From Pseudomonas alloputida (GTDB lineage: Bacteria > Pseudomonadota > Gammaproteobacteria > Pseudomonadales > Pseudomonadaceae), in contig NZ_CP128540.1 in assembly GCF_021283545.2 (NCBI RefSeq), positions 2,081,501-2,145,500 of the forward strand: a stretch of DNA of 64,000 nucleotides, written 5' to 3'. Below, in pieces: positions 53,995 to 64,000 of this stretch (position 1 is its first letter; every line of letters starts with the position of its first letter). Position numbers and translations under genes: made by a program. Under the pieces are notes generated by a model, which had not been told where the DNA came from, did no database searches, and saw only the letters and a program-made list of their open reading frames with translations.

Positions 53995-56013
53995 ATGTCA
54001 CGAAACGAGCCCTTTGAAAGCGTGCCCATGGCGAACGATCACCCGGACCAGGCCATTAGCCTGGCCCAGGCGCTGTTGGCGCCACGCATCGTGATCGAAG
54101 ACACCCAACCCGTGCTCGACGCCGGCAGCTTCGCCGCCAAGGCCGTCAGCGGCCAGCCTGTGGCCGTCAGCACCAAGGCCTACAGCGACGGCCACGACCG
54201 CCTGGCGGTGATGCTCAACTGGCGCCAGGCCCACAGCCGGCGCTGGCATTGCGTGCCGATGCAGTCGGCGGGCAACGACCTGTGGCAGGCCGAATTCACC
54301 CCCACCGAGCTGGGCCCGCACCGGTTCAGTATCGAGGCCTGGATCGACCCGTTTGCCACCTATTGCCACGATCTGGAGAAGAAGTACCACGCCGGCGTCG
54401 AGGTAAAACTGGAACTGGAAGAAGGCCGCTTGATGCTGGGCAAAGGCATCGAGCTGTGCAGCGGCGCCCTGCGCGAGGCGCTCGAGGCTGTGCAGAGCCG
54501 CCTGGCCACGCTCAGTACCGATGATCAGGTGGCCGTGTTTCTCGACCCGACCACCGCCCGCCTCATGGGTGAAGCCGAACACCGTAGCTACCTGACCCGC
54601 AGTCCTGATTTCCCCCTTGATGTCGACCGCCCGGCCGCATTGTTCGCCAGCTGGTACGAGCTGTTCCCGCGCTCGATTACCGACGACCCGCAGCGTCACG
54701 GCACCTTCAACGACGTGCACGAACGGCTGCCGATGATCCGCGACATGGGCTTCGACGTCCTGTACTTCCCGCCCATCCACCCCATCGGCATGCAGCATCG
54801 CAAGGGCCGCAACAACGCCCTCAAGGCCGAGCCGGGCGACCCGGGTAGCCCGTATGCCATTGGCAGCCCGGAGGGCGGCCACGAGGCGATTCACCCGCAA
54901 CTGGGCAGCCGCGATGACTTCCGTCGACTGGTGGCTGCGGCGGCGGAACACGGCCTGGAAATCGCCCTCGATTTCGCCATCCAGTGCTCTCAGGACCACC
55001 CCTGGCTCAAGGAGCACCCGGGCTGGTTCAGCTGGCGCCCGGACGGCACCATCCGCTACGCCGAAAACCCGCCGAAAAAGTACCAGGACATCGTCAACGT
55101 CGATTTCTATGCGCCAGAGGCCGTGCCTTCGCTGTGGCTCGCCCTGCGCGATGTGGTGGTCGGCTGGGTCGAGGAGGGCGTCAAGACCTTCCGTGTCGAC
55201 AACCCGCACACCAAGCCGTTGCCGTTCTGGCAATGGCTGATCGCCAATGTGCGCAGCCAGCACCCCGACGTCATCTTCCTCGCCGAAGCCTTTACCAAGC
55301 CGGCGATGATGGCGCGCCTGGGCAAGGTCGGCTACGCACAGAGCTATACCTATTTCACCTGGCGCAACCACAAGCAGGAGCTGCGCGAATATTTCGAGCA
55401 GCTCAATCAGCCGCCGTGGAGCCAGTGCTACCGGCCCAACTTCTTCGTCAATACACCGGACATCAACCCGTTTTTCCTGCACACCTCAGGCCGCGCAGGT
55501 TTCCTGATCCGTGCCGCGCTGGCGACCATGGGCTCAGGCTTGTGGGGCATGTATTCGGGCTTCGAGCTGTGCGAGGGCACGCCGTTGCCGGGCAAGGAGG
55601 AGTACCTGGATTCGGAGAAGTACGAAATCCGCCCACGCGATTTCACCCAGCCCGGCAACATCATCGCCGAGATCGCCCAGCTCAACCGTATTCGCCGGCA
55701 GAACCGCGCCTTGCAAACCCACCTGGGCGTGGCCTTCTTCAATTGCTGGAACGACAACATCCTGTACTTCGCCAAGCGTACGCCCGAGCGGGACAACTAC
55801 ATCCTGGTGGCCGTCAGCCTCGACCCGCACAACGCCCAGGAGGCGCACTTCGAGTTGCCCCTGTGGGAGTTGGGGCTGGACGACAACGCCGAAACCCAGG
55901 GTGAAGACCTGATGAACGGCCACCGCTGGTCGTGGTACGGCAAGACCCAATGGATGCGCATAGAGCCCTGGCACCTGCCGTTCGGCATCTGGCGCATCGA
56001 AAAAGCCCGTTAA
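53995..56013 (+). CDS. glgE: Alpha-1,4-glucan:maltose-1-phosphate maltosyltransferase
   Basis: 672 aa GH13_3 enzyme. It has an N-terminal Ig-like domain (residues about 65-130), a helical insert, and a TIM barrel from about 215. The nucleophile is D402 in TFRVDNPHTKP and the acid/base E431 in IFLAEAFTKPAMMARL. The conserved DVLYFPPIHPIGMQHRKGRN near 254 is diagnostic of GlgE. It extends alpha-glucan with maltosyl units from maltose-1-phosphate. GGGAGCAAGG precedes the ATG. The next gene supplies maltose-1-phosphate and glgB branches the product, so the three form the GlgE pathway. Confidence 0.94.
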   Translation: MSRNEPFESVPMANDHPDQAISLAQALLAPRIVIEDTQPVLDAGSFAAKAVSGQPVAVSTKAYSDGHDRLAVMLNWRQAHSRRWHCVPMQSAGNDLWQAEFTPTELGPHRFSIEAWIDPFATYCHDLEKKYHAGVEVKLELEEGRLMLGKGIELCSGALREALEAVQSRLATLSTDDQVAVFLDPTTARLMGEAEHRSYLTRSPDFPLDVDRPAALFASWYELFPRSITDDPQRHGTFNDVHERLPMIRDMGFDVLYFPPIHPIGMQHRKGRNNALKAEPGDPGSPYAIGSPEGGHEAIHPQLGSRDDFRRLVAAAAEHGLEIALDFAIQCSQDHPWLKEHPGWFSWRPDGTIRYAENPPKKYQDIVNVDFYAPEAVPSLWLALRDVVVGWVEEGVKTFRVDNPHTKPLPFWQWLIANVRSQHPDVIFLAEAFTKPAMMARLGKVGYAQSYTYFTWRNHKQELREYFEQLNQPPWSQCYRPNFFVNTPDINPFFLHTSGRAGFLIRAALATMGSGLWGMYSGFELCEGTPLPGKEEYLDSEKYEIRPRDFTQPGNIIAEIAQLNRIRRQNRALQTHLGVAFFNCWNDNILYFAKRTPERDNYILVAVSLDPHNAQEAHFELPLWELGLDDNAETQGEDLMNGHRWSWYGKTQWMRIEPWHLPFGIWRIEKAR

Positions 56014-56029
56014 CAAGGTTCAGACTGTG

Positions 56030-56041
56030 CCCCCCCCCCCC
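56030..56041. repeat. Homopolymer C12 tract
   Basis: Twelve C in a row lie between glgE and the treS gene, touching a REP arm. It is non-coding, so slippage would not shift a frame. It may vary in length between cells or sequencing runs. Confidence 0.85.
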
Positions 56042-56135
56042 GTAGGAGCGGGTTTATCCGCGAACACCGGCGAAGCCGGTGCCATGCACCTCGGCACCGC
56101 GGTGTCATCTTCGCGGGTAAACCCGCTCCTACGGG
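56042..56135. repeat. REPIN between glgE and treS
   Basis: Inverted REP arms at about 56042-56064 and 56109-56135 enclose a spacer that itself contains ACCGGCGAAGCCGGT, a further small hairpin. It lies inside the operon, so it may affect the balance of upstream and downstream mRNA. Confidence 0.82.
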
Positions 56136-56184
56136 GGATCGAGCAAGCTCGGATGTCTGTGCATGCAATTGAAAGGAGTCGCAC

Positions 56185-59501
<3,317 letters not shown>

Positions 59502-59505
<4 letters not shown>

Positions 59506-61712
59506 ACGTTACAACGCGTGAAAACGGTGGCCTTCGGCAACGGGACCTCGACGCCCTGGCCCGCGCCGAACACGCCGATCCTTTTGCGGTACTCGGCCCC
59601 CACGGCGACGGCGCAGGCGGGCAGGTGGTCCGCGCCTTTCTGCCCAATGCCCTGAAAGTGCGCATTCAGGCCCGGGATGACGGGCGGGTGCTTGCCGAAA
59701 TGGAGCAGGGCAGCCTGCCCGGGTTGTTCAGCGCGCACCTCGATAAGGCACAGCCCTATCAGCTTCACATCGTCTGGGCCGGTGGCGAGCAAGTTACCGA
59801 AGACCCCTACAGCTTCGGCCCGCAATTGGGAGACATGGACCTTCACTTGTTCGCGGAAGGCAATCACCGCGATTTGTCCGGGCGCTTCGGTGCCCAGCCG
59901 ACTCAGGTCGATGGCATCGACGGCGTGTGTTTCTCGGTCTGGGCGCCGAATGCCCGGCGAGTGTCGGTGGTGGGTGATTTCAACAACTGGGATGGTCGCC
60001 GTCACCCCATGCGCCTGCGCCACGGTGCGGGGGTGTGGGAGCTGTTCATTCCGCGTCTGGGCGTGGGCGAAACCTACAAGTTCGAAGTACTCGGCAAGGA
60101 CGGCATACTGCCGCTGAAGGCCGACCCGCTGGCCCGTGCCACCGAGCTGCCGCCGAGCACGGCATCCAAGGTAGCCGGTGAACTCAGCCACGCCTGGCAG
60201 GACCATGACTGGATGGCGCAACGCGCCCAGCGCCATGCCTACAACGCGCCGTTGTCGATCTACGAGCTGCACCCAGGATCATGGCGCTGCGAGCTGGACG
60301 AAGCGGGGGAAATCGGGCGTTTCTACAATTGGCGGGAACTGGCCGAGCGGCTGGTGCCCTATGTGCAGGAGCTGGGCTTTACCCACATCGAACTGCTGCC
60401 GATCATGGAGCACCCGTTCGGCGGCTCCTGGGGCTATCAACCACTGTCGATGTTCGCACCCACCTCGCGCTACGGCAGTGCCGAAGATTTCGCCGCGTTC
60501 ATCGACGCCTGCCACCAAGGGGGTATCGGTGTGCTGCTGGACTGGGTGCCGGCGCATTTCCCCACTGACGAACACGGCCTGGCGCGCTTCGACGGCACGG
60601 CCCTGTACGAATACGACAACCCACTGGAAGGCTACCACCAGGACTGGAACACGCTGATCTACAACCTCGGCCGCAATGAAGTGCGCGGCTTCATGATGGC
60701 CTCGGCGCTGCACTGGTTGAAGCATTTCCACATCGACGGCCTGCGCGTCGATGCGGTGGCCTCGATGCTGTACCGCGACTACTCGCGCAAGGCCGGCGAA
60801 TGGGTACCCAACCGCCACGGCGGGCGTGAGAACCTGGAGGCCATCGACTTCATCCGCCACCTCAACGGCGTGGCTGCCCACGAGGCCCCGGGTGCGCTGA
60901 TCATCGCCGAGGAGTCCACCGCCTGGCCTGGGGTCAGCCAACCTACCCAACAGGGCGGCCTGGGTTTTGCCTACAAGTGGAACATGGGCTGGATGCACGA
61001 CACCCTGCACTACATCCAGAACGACCCGGTGCACCGCACCTACCACCACAACGAGATGAGCTTCGGGCTGATCTATGCCTATTCCGAGCACTTCATCCTG
61101 CCCATTTCCCATGATGAGGTGGTGCACGGCAAGCATTCGCTGATCGACAAGATGCCCGGCGACCGCTGGCAGAAGTTCGCCAACCTGCGTGCCTACCTCA
61201 CCTTCATGTGGGCACACCCGGGCAAGAAGCTGCTGTTCATGGGCTGCGAGTTCGGCCAGTGGCGTGAGTGGAACCACGACGCCGAACTGGACTGGTACCT
61301 GCTGCAGTATCCCGAGCACCAGGGCGTGCAGCGCCTGGTGGGCGACCTCAACCGCCTGTACCGCGAAGAGCCGGCGTTGCACGAGCAGGATTGCCAGCCG
61401 CAGGGTTTCCAGTGGTTGATCGGTGACGACGCGCAGAACAGCGTGTACGCCTGGCTGCGCTGGAGCAGCAGCGGCGAGCCGGTGCTGGTGGTGGCCAACT
61501 TCACCCCGGTACCCCGTGAGGGTTACCGCATTGGCGTGCCGTTCGGCGAGCGTTGGCAGGAGCTTCTGAACAGTGATGCCGAGCTGTATGCCGGGTCGAA
61601 TGTCGGCAATCTCGGGGCGGTGGCCAGTGACGAAGTGGCCAGCCACGGGCAGCCATTATCGCTGGCCCTGAACCTGCCGCCGTTGGGGGTGTTGATCATG
61701 AAGCCCGCCTGA
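59502..61712 (+). CDS. glgB: 1,4-alpha-glucan branching enzyme
   Basis: 736 aa, normal length. An N-terminal CBM48 region ([11 protein letters not shown] near residue 26) and a second one ([20 protein letters not shown] near 147) precede the GH13_9 barrel. Catalytic residues are D417 in [10 protein letters not shown] and E470 in LIIAEEST, with the [11 protein letters not shown] loop near 533. It cuts alpha-1,4 chains and reattaches them as alpha-1,6 branches. It ends the glgE-treS-glgB operon and is followed by REPs. Confidence 0.96.
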
Positions 61713-61722
61713 TCGGTTGGCT

Positions 61723-61816
61723 GTACTGGCCCTTTCGCGGGAGACCCGTTCCTACGCAGGCACCGCACCCGGCGGTGACCCGTGTAGGAGCGGGTTTACC
61801 CGCGAAGGGGCCGGCC
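61723..61816. repeat. REP pair after glgB, left arm degenerate
   Basis: The left arm (61723-61757) reads GCGGGAGACCCGTTCCTACG and has diverged; the right arm (61782-61816) is a good REP copy in opposite orientation. The pair lies between convergent genes. Confidence 0.75.
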
Positions 61817-61820
61817 CTGC

Positions 61821-62897
61821 CTACCACCGCATCCGCACCCCAAGGCTGCCAATCAACCCGTTCAGGTCATTGTCATCCACATCACTGCTGTAATCGGCGC
61901 TGACGAACAACGCCACCGAAGGCGTCACCCGCGCCACCAGCCCCAATCCCAACTCCACTGTGGTCGAATAGCGCGAGCTGGAGATCTTGTCGACCTGGTC
62001 CAGCTTCACCTCATCGGCATTGCTGAAGTCATACCACACGTTGGTACGCACATAGGGTTCGATGGGCATGCCGCGCACTTCGTAGCGCCCGGACAACTTG
62101 GCACCGACCCGGCCGCTCCAGCTCGGCTGGCTGTCGAAGGCTTGCAAGGTCTCTTCCTGCACCTGGTTGCCAGGGAAGAATTGCTGGTTGATCAACTGTG
62201 CCTGGGGCTCGATGACCCAGTTGCCCCCCAGGCGGATCGGGTAACCGCCCTCTACCGAGAAGGTCATTGCGTGGCCACTGTCGTCCAGGCGCTGGCCGTT
62301 TTCGCCACGGCCCATCACGTCGATCCGCGAGCCCATGGCTACGGCATCCAGGTGCCAACCCTGTTCATGGGTCATGCTCCAGTACACCCCCAGGCTTTCC
62401 CCGCTCAAGTTCACCGCTTTGCGCTGCTTGTCGCCCAGCAGAGGGCGCGCGCCTCTGAAGCTGCTTTGCAGGTTGTTGTGCCCCACGAAAATCCCTGCGC
62501 GGTGCACATCGCCCGCTGCAGTTTCACGCACGAACAGGTCCGGGCCGATCATCAGTTGCTGGCTGGGCGCCTCCAGCTGTGCCGGGGGCAGCGCGCGGCC
62601 ACGCGCACTGGTGGGGAAGAACTGCGCCCACTGACTGGCAATCAGGTCCGGTGCCGGCTGCTGGTGGCGTTCGCTCATCTGCTGCGAAAACGCATTGAGG
62701 GTGCCGAGACTCAACCCACTGGCACTGAGCGGGTCGAGCGACAGTTGCGCCGCCACGGGTTGCTGCAGAAAGCCGGGGGAGGTGGGGTCACCCTGCAGTT
62801 CGTACGCGATCGTTTCCACCGGGGTTGCCAGAAGCAGCGACGTGGAAACCGCGTAGAAAATGCTGTCGAAGCGCAAGGGGTTCGAGGTGCTTTTCAT
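61821..62897 (-). CDS. Autotransporter-type outer-membrane beta-barrel protein
   Basis: 358 aa from ATG 62897, preceded by AAAGGAGATCC. Residues about 1-31 are a signal peptide. A short linker or passenger (about 32-110) is followed by a beta-barrel with alternating strands (GIFVGHNNLQSSFRG; GGYPIRLGGNWVIEPQAQLI; VELGLGLVARVTPSVALFVS) and a final aromatic residue (GVRMRW), as outer-membrane barrels need for assembly. The absence of a large passenger suggests a stand-alone barrel or a truncated autotransporter. Function unknown. Confidence 0.82.
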   Translation of the reverse strand: MKSTSNPLRFDSIFYAVSTSLLLATPVETIAYELQGDPTSPGFLQQPVAAQLSLDPLSASGLSLGTLNAFSQQMSERHQQPAPDLIASQWAQFFPTSARGRALPPAQLEAPSQQLMIGPDLFVRETAAGDVHRAGIFVGHNNLQSSFRGARPLLGDKQRKAVNLSGESLGVYWSMTHEQGWHLDAVAMGSRIDVMGRGENGQRLDDSGHAMTFSVEGGYPIRLGGNWVIEPQAQLINQQFFPGNQVQEETLQAFDSQPSWSGRVGAKLSGRYEVRGMPIEPYVRTNVWYDFSNADEVKLDQVDKISSSRYSTTVELGLGLVARVTPSVALFVSADYSSDVDDNDLNGLIGSLGVRMRW

Positions 62898-63213
62898 GGC
62901 GGATCTCCTTTGTTTTTGTGGTGCAGCCCGAGAACCTGGCCTGTTGTCACGAGCTGTACGGCAAAAACAGTGGGCGACCCAAACCAGCACGCCAGTTATC
63001 GCAAACGCGCACGAAGGCGCGAGCTAGAGGCCCGGCGCAAGTTTTTTACAGCTTGGTACTGTTCAGCTAAGGAGAGGTCGCGGCTTGCGTCAAGAAAGCG
63101 TGAAGGAAGTGTTGAGGGTGCGTCGTAACGCTCAACCTGTTGTTTTATAGGTAAAAACAGCAGGGTATAGCGGGGATCGCTATTTGCCGTGCCGTGGCTA
63201 TGAAGAATGATTG
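62898..63213. other. Intergenic region upstream of the beta-barrel gene
   Basis: 316 bp without a convincing gene. It holds an imperfect hairpin CCTGTTGTTTT/AAAACAGCAGG at 63136-63164 that could end the YbhP-like transcript, and it must contain the barrel gene promoter. Nothing else stands out. Confidence 0.5.
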
Positions 63214-64000
63214 CTAAAGTCGCACTTCAACGGCCAGCGGCAGGTGATCTGACAGGTGCGACCAAGGTTTGTGCCCCAGAATCCGCGGCCCATGGCTTTC
63301 GGCGTTACGCAGGTATATGCGGTCCAGGCGTAGCAGCGGCAGGCGGGCCGGGTAGGTGCGCGCGAGGTGGCCGTGGTGGCGCTCGAAGGCTTCGTGCAAG
63401 TCGCGTTGCAGGCCAAGGGTGCGGTTGCCATGGCTTTTCCAGTCGTTGAAGTCGCCGGCGATGATCACCGGGGCGTTGGCCGGCAGGGCGTCCAGCAGTT
63501 TACGCAGCAACTGCAGCTGCTTTTGCCGGTGGCTTTCCAGCAACGACAGGTGCACGCAGACCGCATGCACCTGGCCTTGCCCCGGCACCTCCAGCACACA
63601 GTGCAACAGGCCGCGGCGTTCGGGGCCGGTGATCGACACGTCCAGGTTGCGGTGCTCGATGATCGGGTATTTGGACAGCAACGCATTGCCGTGGTGGCCG
63701 TCAGGGTAGACCGCGTTGCGGCCATAGGCAAAGTCGCTCCACATGCTGTCGGCGAGGAATTCGTACTGCGAGGTCTGCGGCCAGCCGGGGTAGCGCGCGG
63801 CGTGGCGATCGTGGCTGCCGAGCACTTCCTGAAGGAAGACAATGTCGGCCTGTGTACTGCGCACCGCCTCGCGCAGCTCCGGCAAGATAAAGCGCCGGTT
63901 GAAGGCGGTGAAGCCCTTGTGGGTATTCACCGTCAGTACCCGCAGGCGTTTCACGGCCGGGGCCTGGCTGACGCTGGCGAAACCATTACTGCCGGCTTCG
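63214..64000 (-). CDS. YbhP-like endonuclease/exonuclease/phosphatase protein, partial at window end
   Basis: The frame is open to the window edge; a GTG at 63954 would give 246 aa, but in-frame codons above it (SNGFASVSQAP) suggest a start beyond 64000. EEP-fold motifs: VLTVNTHKG near the N-terminus, DIVFLQEVLG with the metal-binding Glu, VHAVCVHLSLLESHR, APVIIAGDFNDW with the catalytic Asp/Asn, and a final SHLSDHLPLAVEV with the Asp-His pair. Relatives such as E. coli YbhP are encoded beside a cardiolipin synthase (clsB) and may act on lipids or nucleic acids. The substrate is unknown. Confidence 0.85.
   Translation of the reverse strand, partial: EAGSNGFASVSQAPAVKRLRVLTVNTHKGFTAFNRRFILPELREAVRSTQADIVFLQEVLGSHDRHAARYPGWPQTSQYEFLADSMWSDFAYGRNAVYPDGHHGNALLSKYPIIEHRNLDVSITGPERRGLLHCVLEVPGQGQVHAVCVHLSLLESHRQKQLQLLRKLLDALPANAPVIIAGDFNDWKSHGNRTLGLQRDLHEAFERHHGHLARTYPARLPLLRLDRIYLRNAESHGPRILGHKPWSHLSDHLPLAVEVRL

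Noticed and set aside
56030..56041. C12 tract as a phase-variation switch
   Set aside because: It lies in non-coding DNA about 145 bp before treS and outside any recognisable promoter spacing; an effect is only conceivable, not supported.

Overview
The window looks like a chromosome segment of a Pseudomonas putida-group bacterium. Base composition is high G+C, with long shadow reading frames opposite real genes. There are many 35-bp REP elements, mostly as inverted pairs (core GCGGGTAAACCCGCTCCTAC), and the gacA-uvrC-pgsA-tRNA-Gly block is typical of pseudomonads. From memory, gene content and order resemble the PP_405x to PP_411x region of strain KT2440. I did not check this against a database.

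Layout. (1) 1-4.4 kb: a 5'-truncated AAA ATPase paired with an exported subtilase whose catalytic Asp position reads Glu, then a SulP anion transporter. (2) 4.5-13 kb: a second elongation factor G (fusB), two small unknown genes, and a likely GABA-use group (class III aminotransferase, LysR regulator, GabP-type permease), followed by a hotdog thioesterase and a YfcG/YghU-type GST. (3) 13-19.6 kb: Pit phosphate transporter, DUF488, GNAT and XRE proteins, then gacA, uvrC, pgsA and tRNA-Gly(GCC) with its own promoter and terminator. (4) 19.7-43.4 kb: a type VI secretion island. The minus strand carries tssB-tssC-tssE-tssF-tssG-tssJ-tssK-tssL-hcp-vgrG-eag chaperone-rhs effector-immunity; the plus strand carries tagO-tssA-tssM from a shared AT-rich promoter region. 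No tssH/clpV is present. tssC has an in-frame amber codon in place of a conserved Trp, followed by 66 intact codons that end in an ATGA overlap with tssE. The sheath is therefore probably broken, unless the codon is an error or is suppressed. Downstream of the immunity gene lies a second, partial copy of the rhs core, fused in frame to a DsbA-like protein; this is a scar of recombination at the rhs locus.

(5) 43.4-45.6 kb: an iron-linked patch with a short sigma-4/FecR-N hybrid protein behind a Fur box, a PrrF-type small RNA with its own Fur box and terminator, a DUF3077-like gene, and a lambda-CI-like S24 repressor that has lost both autoproteolysis residues. (6) 45.9-53.5 kb: the leucine/isovalerate operon liuA-liuB-liuC-liuD, divergent from an acyl-CoA ligase, with two near-identical 16-bp LiuR-type palindromes between them. 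(7) 53.7-61.7 kb: a 53-aa proline-rich protein and the GlgE-pathway operon (glgE, treS fused to maltokinase, glgB), which would convert trehalose/maltose through maltose-1-phosphate into branched alpha-glucan. (8) 61.8-64 kb: an autotransporter-type beta-barrel protein and a YbhP-like endonuclease/exonuclease/phosphatase protein that runs off the window.

Main points of interest: the tssC nonsense codon, the rhs tip-exchange scar with its Dsb fusion, the apparently uncleavable CI-like repressor, the Fur-boxed sigma/anti-sigma hybrid beside prrF, the Glu-for-Asp subtilase with its ATPase partner, and the REPIN family.
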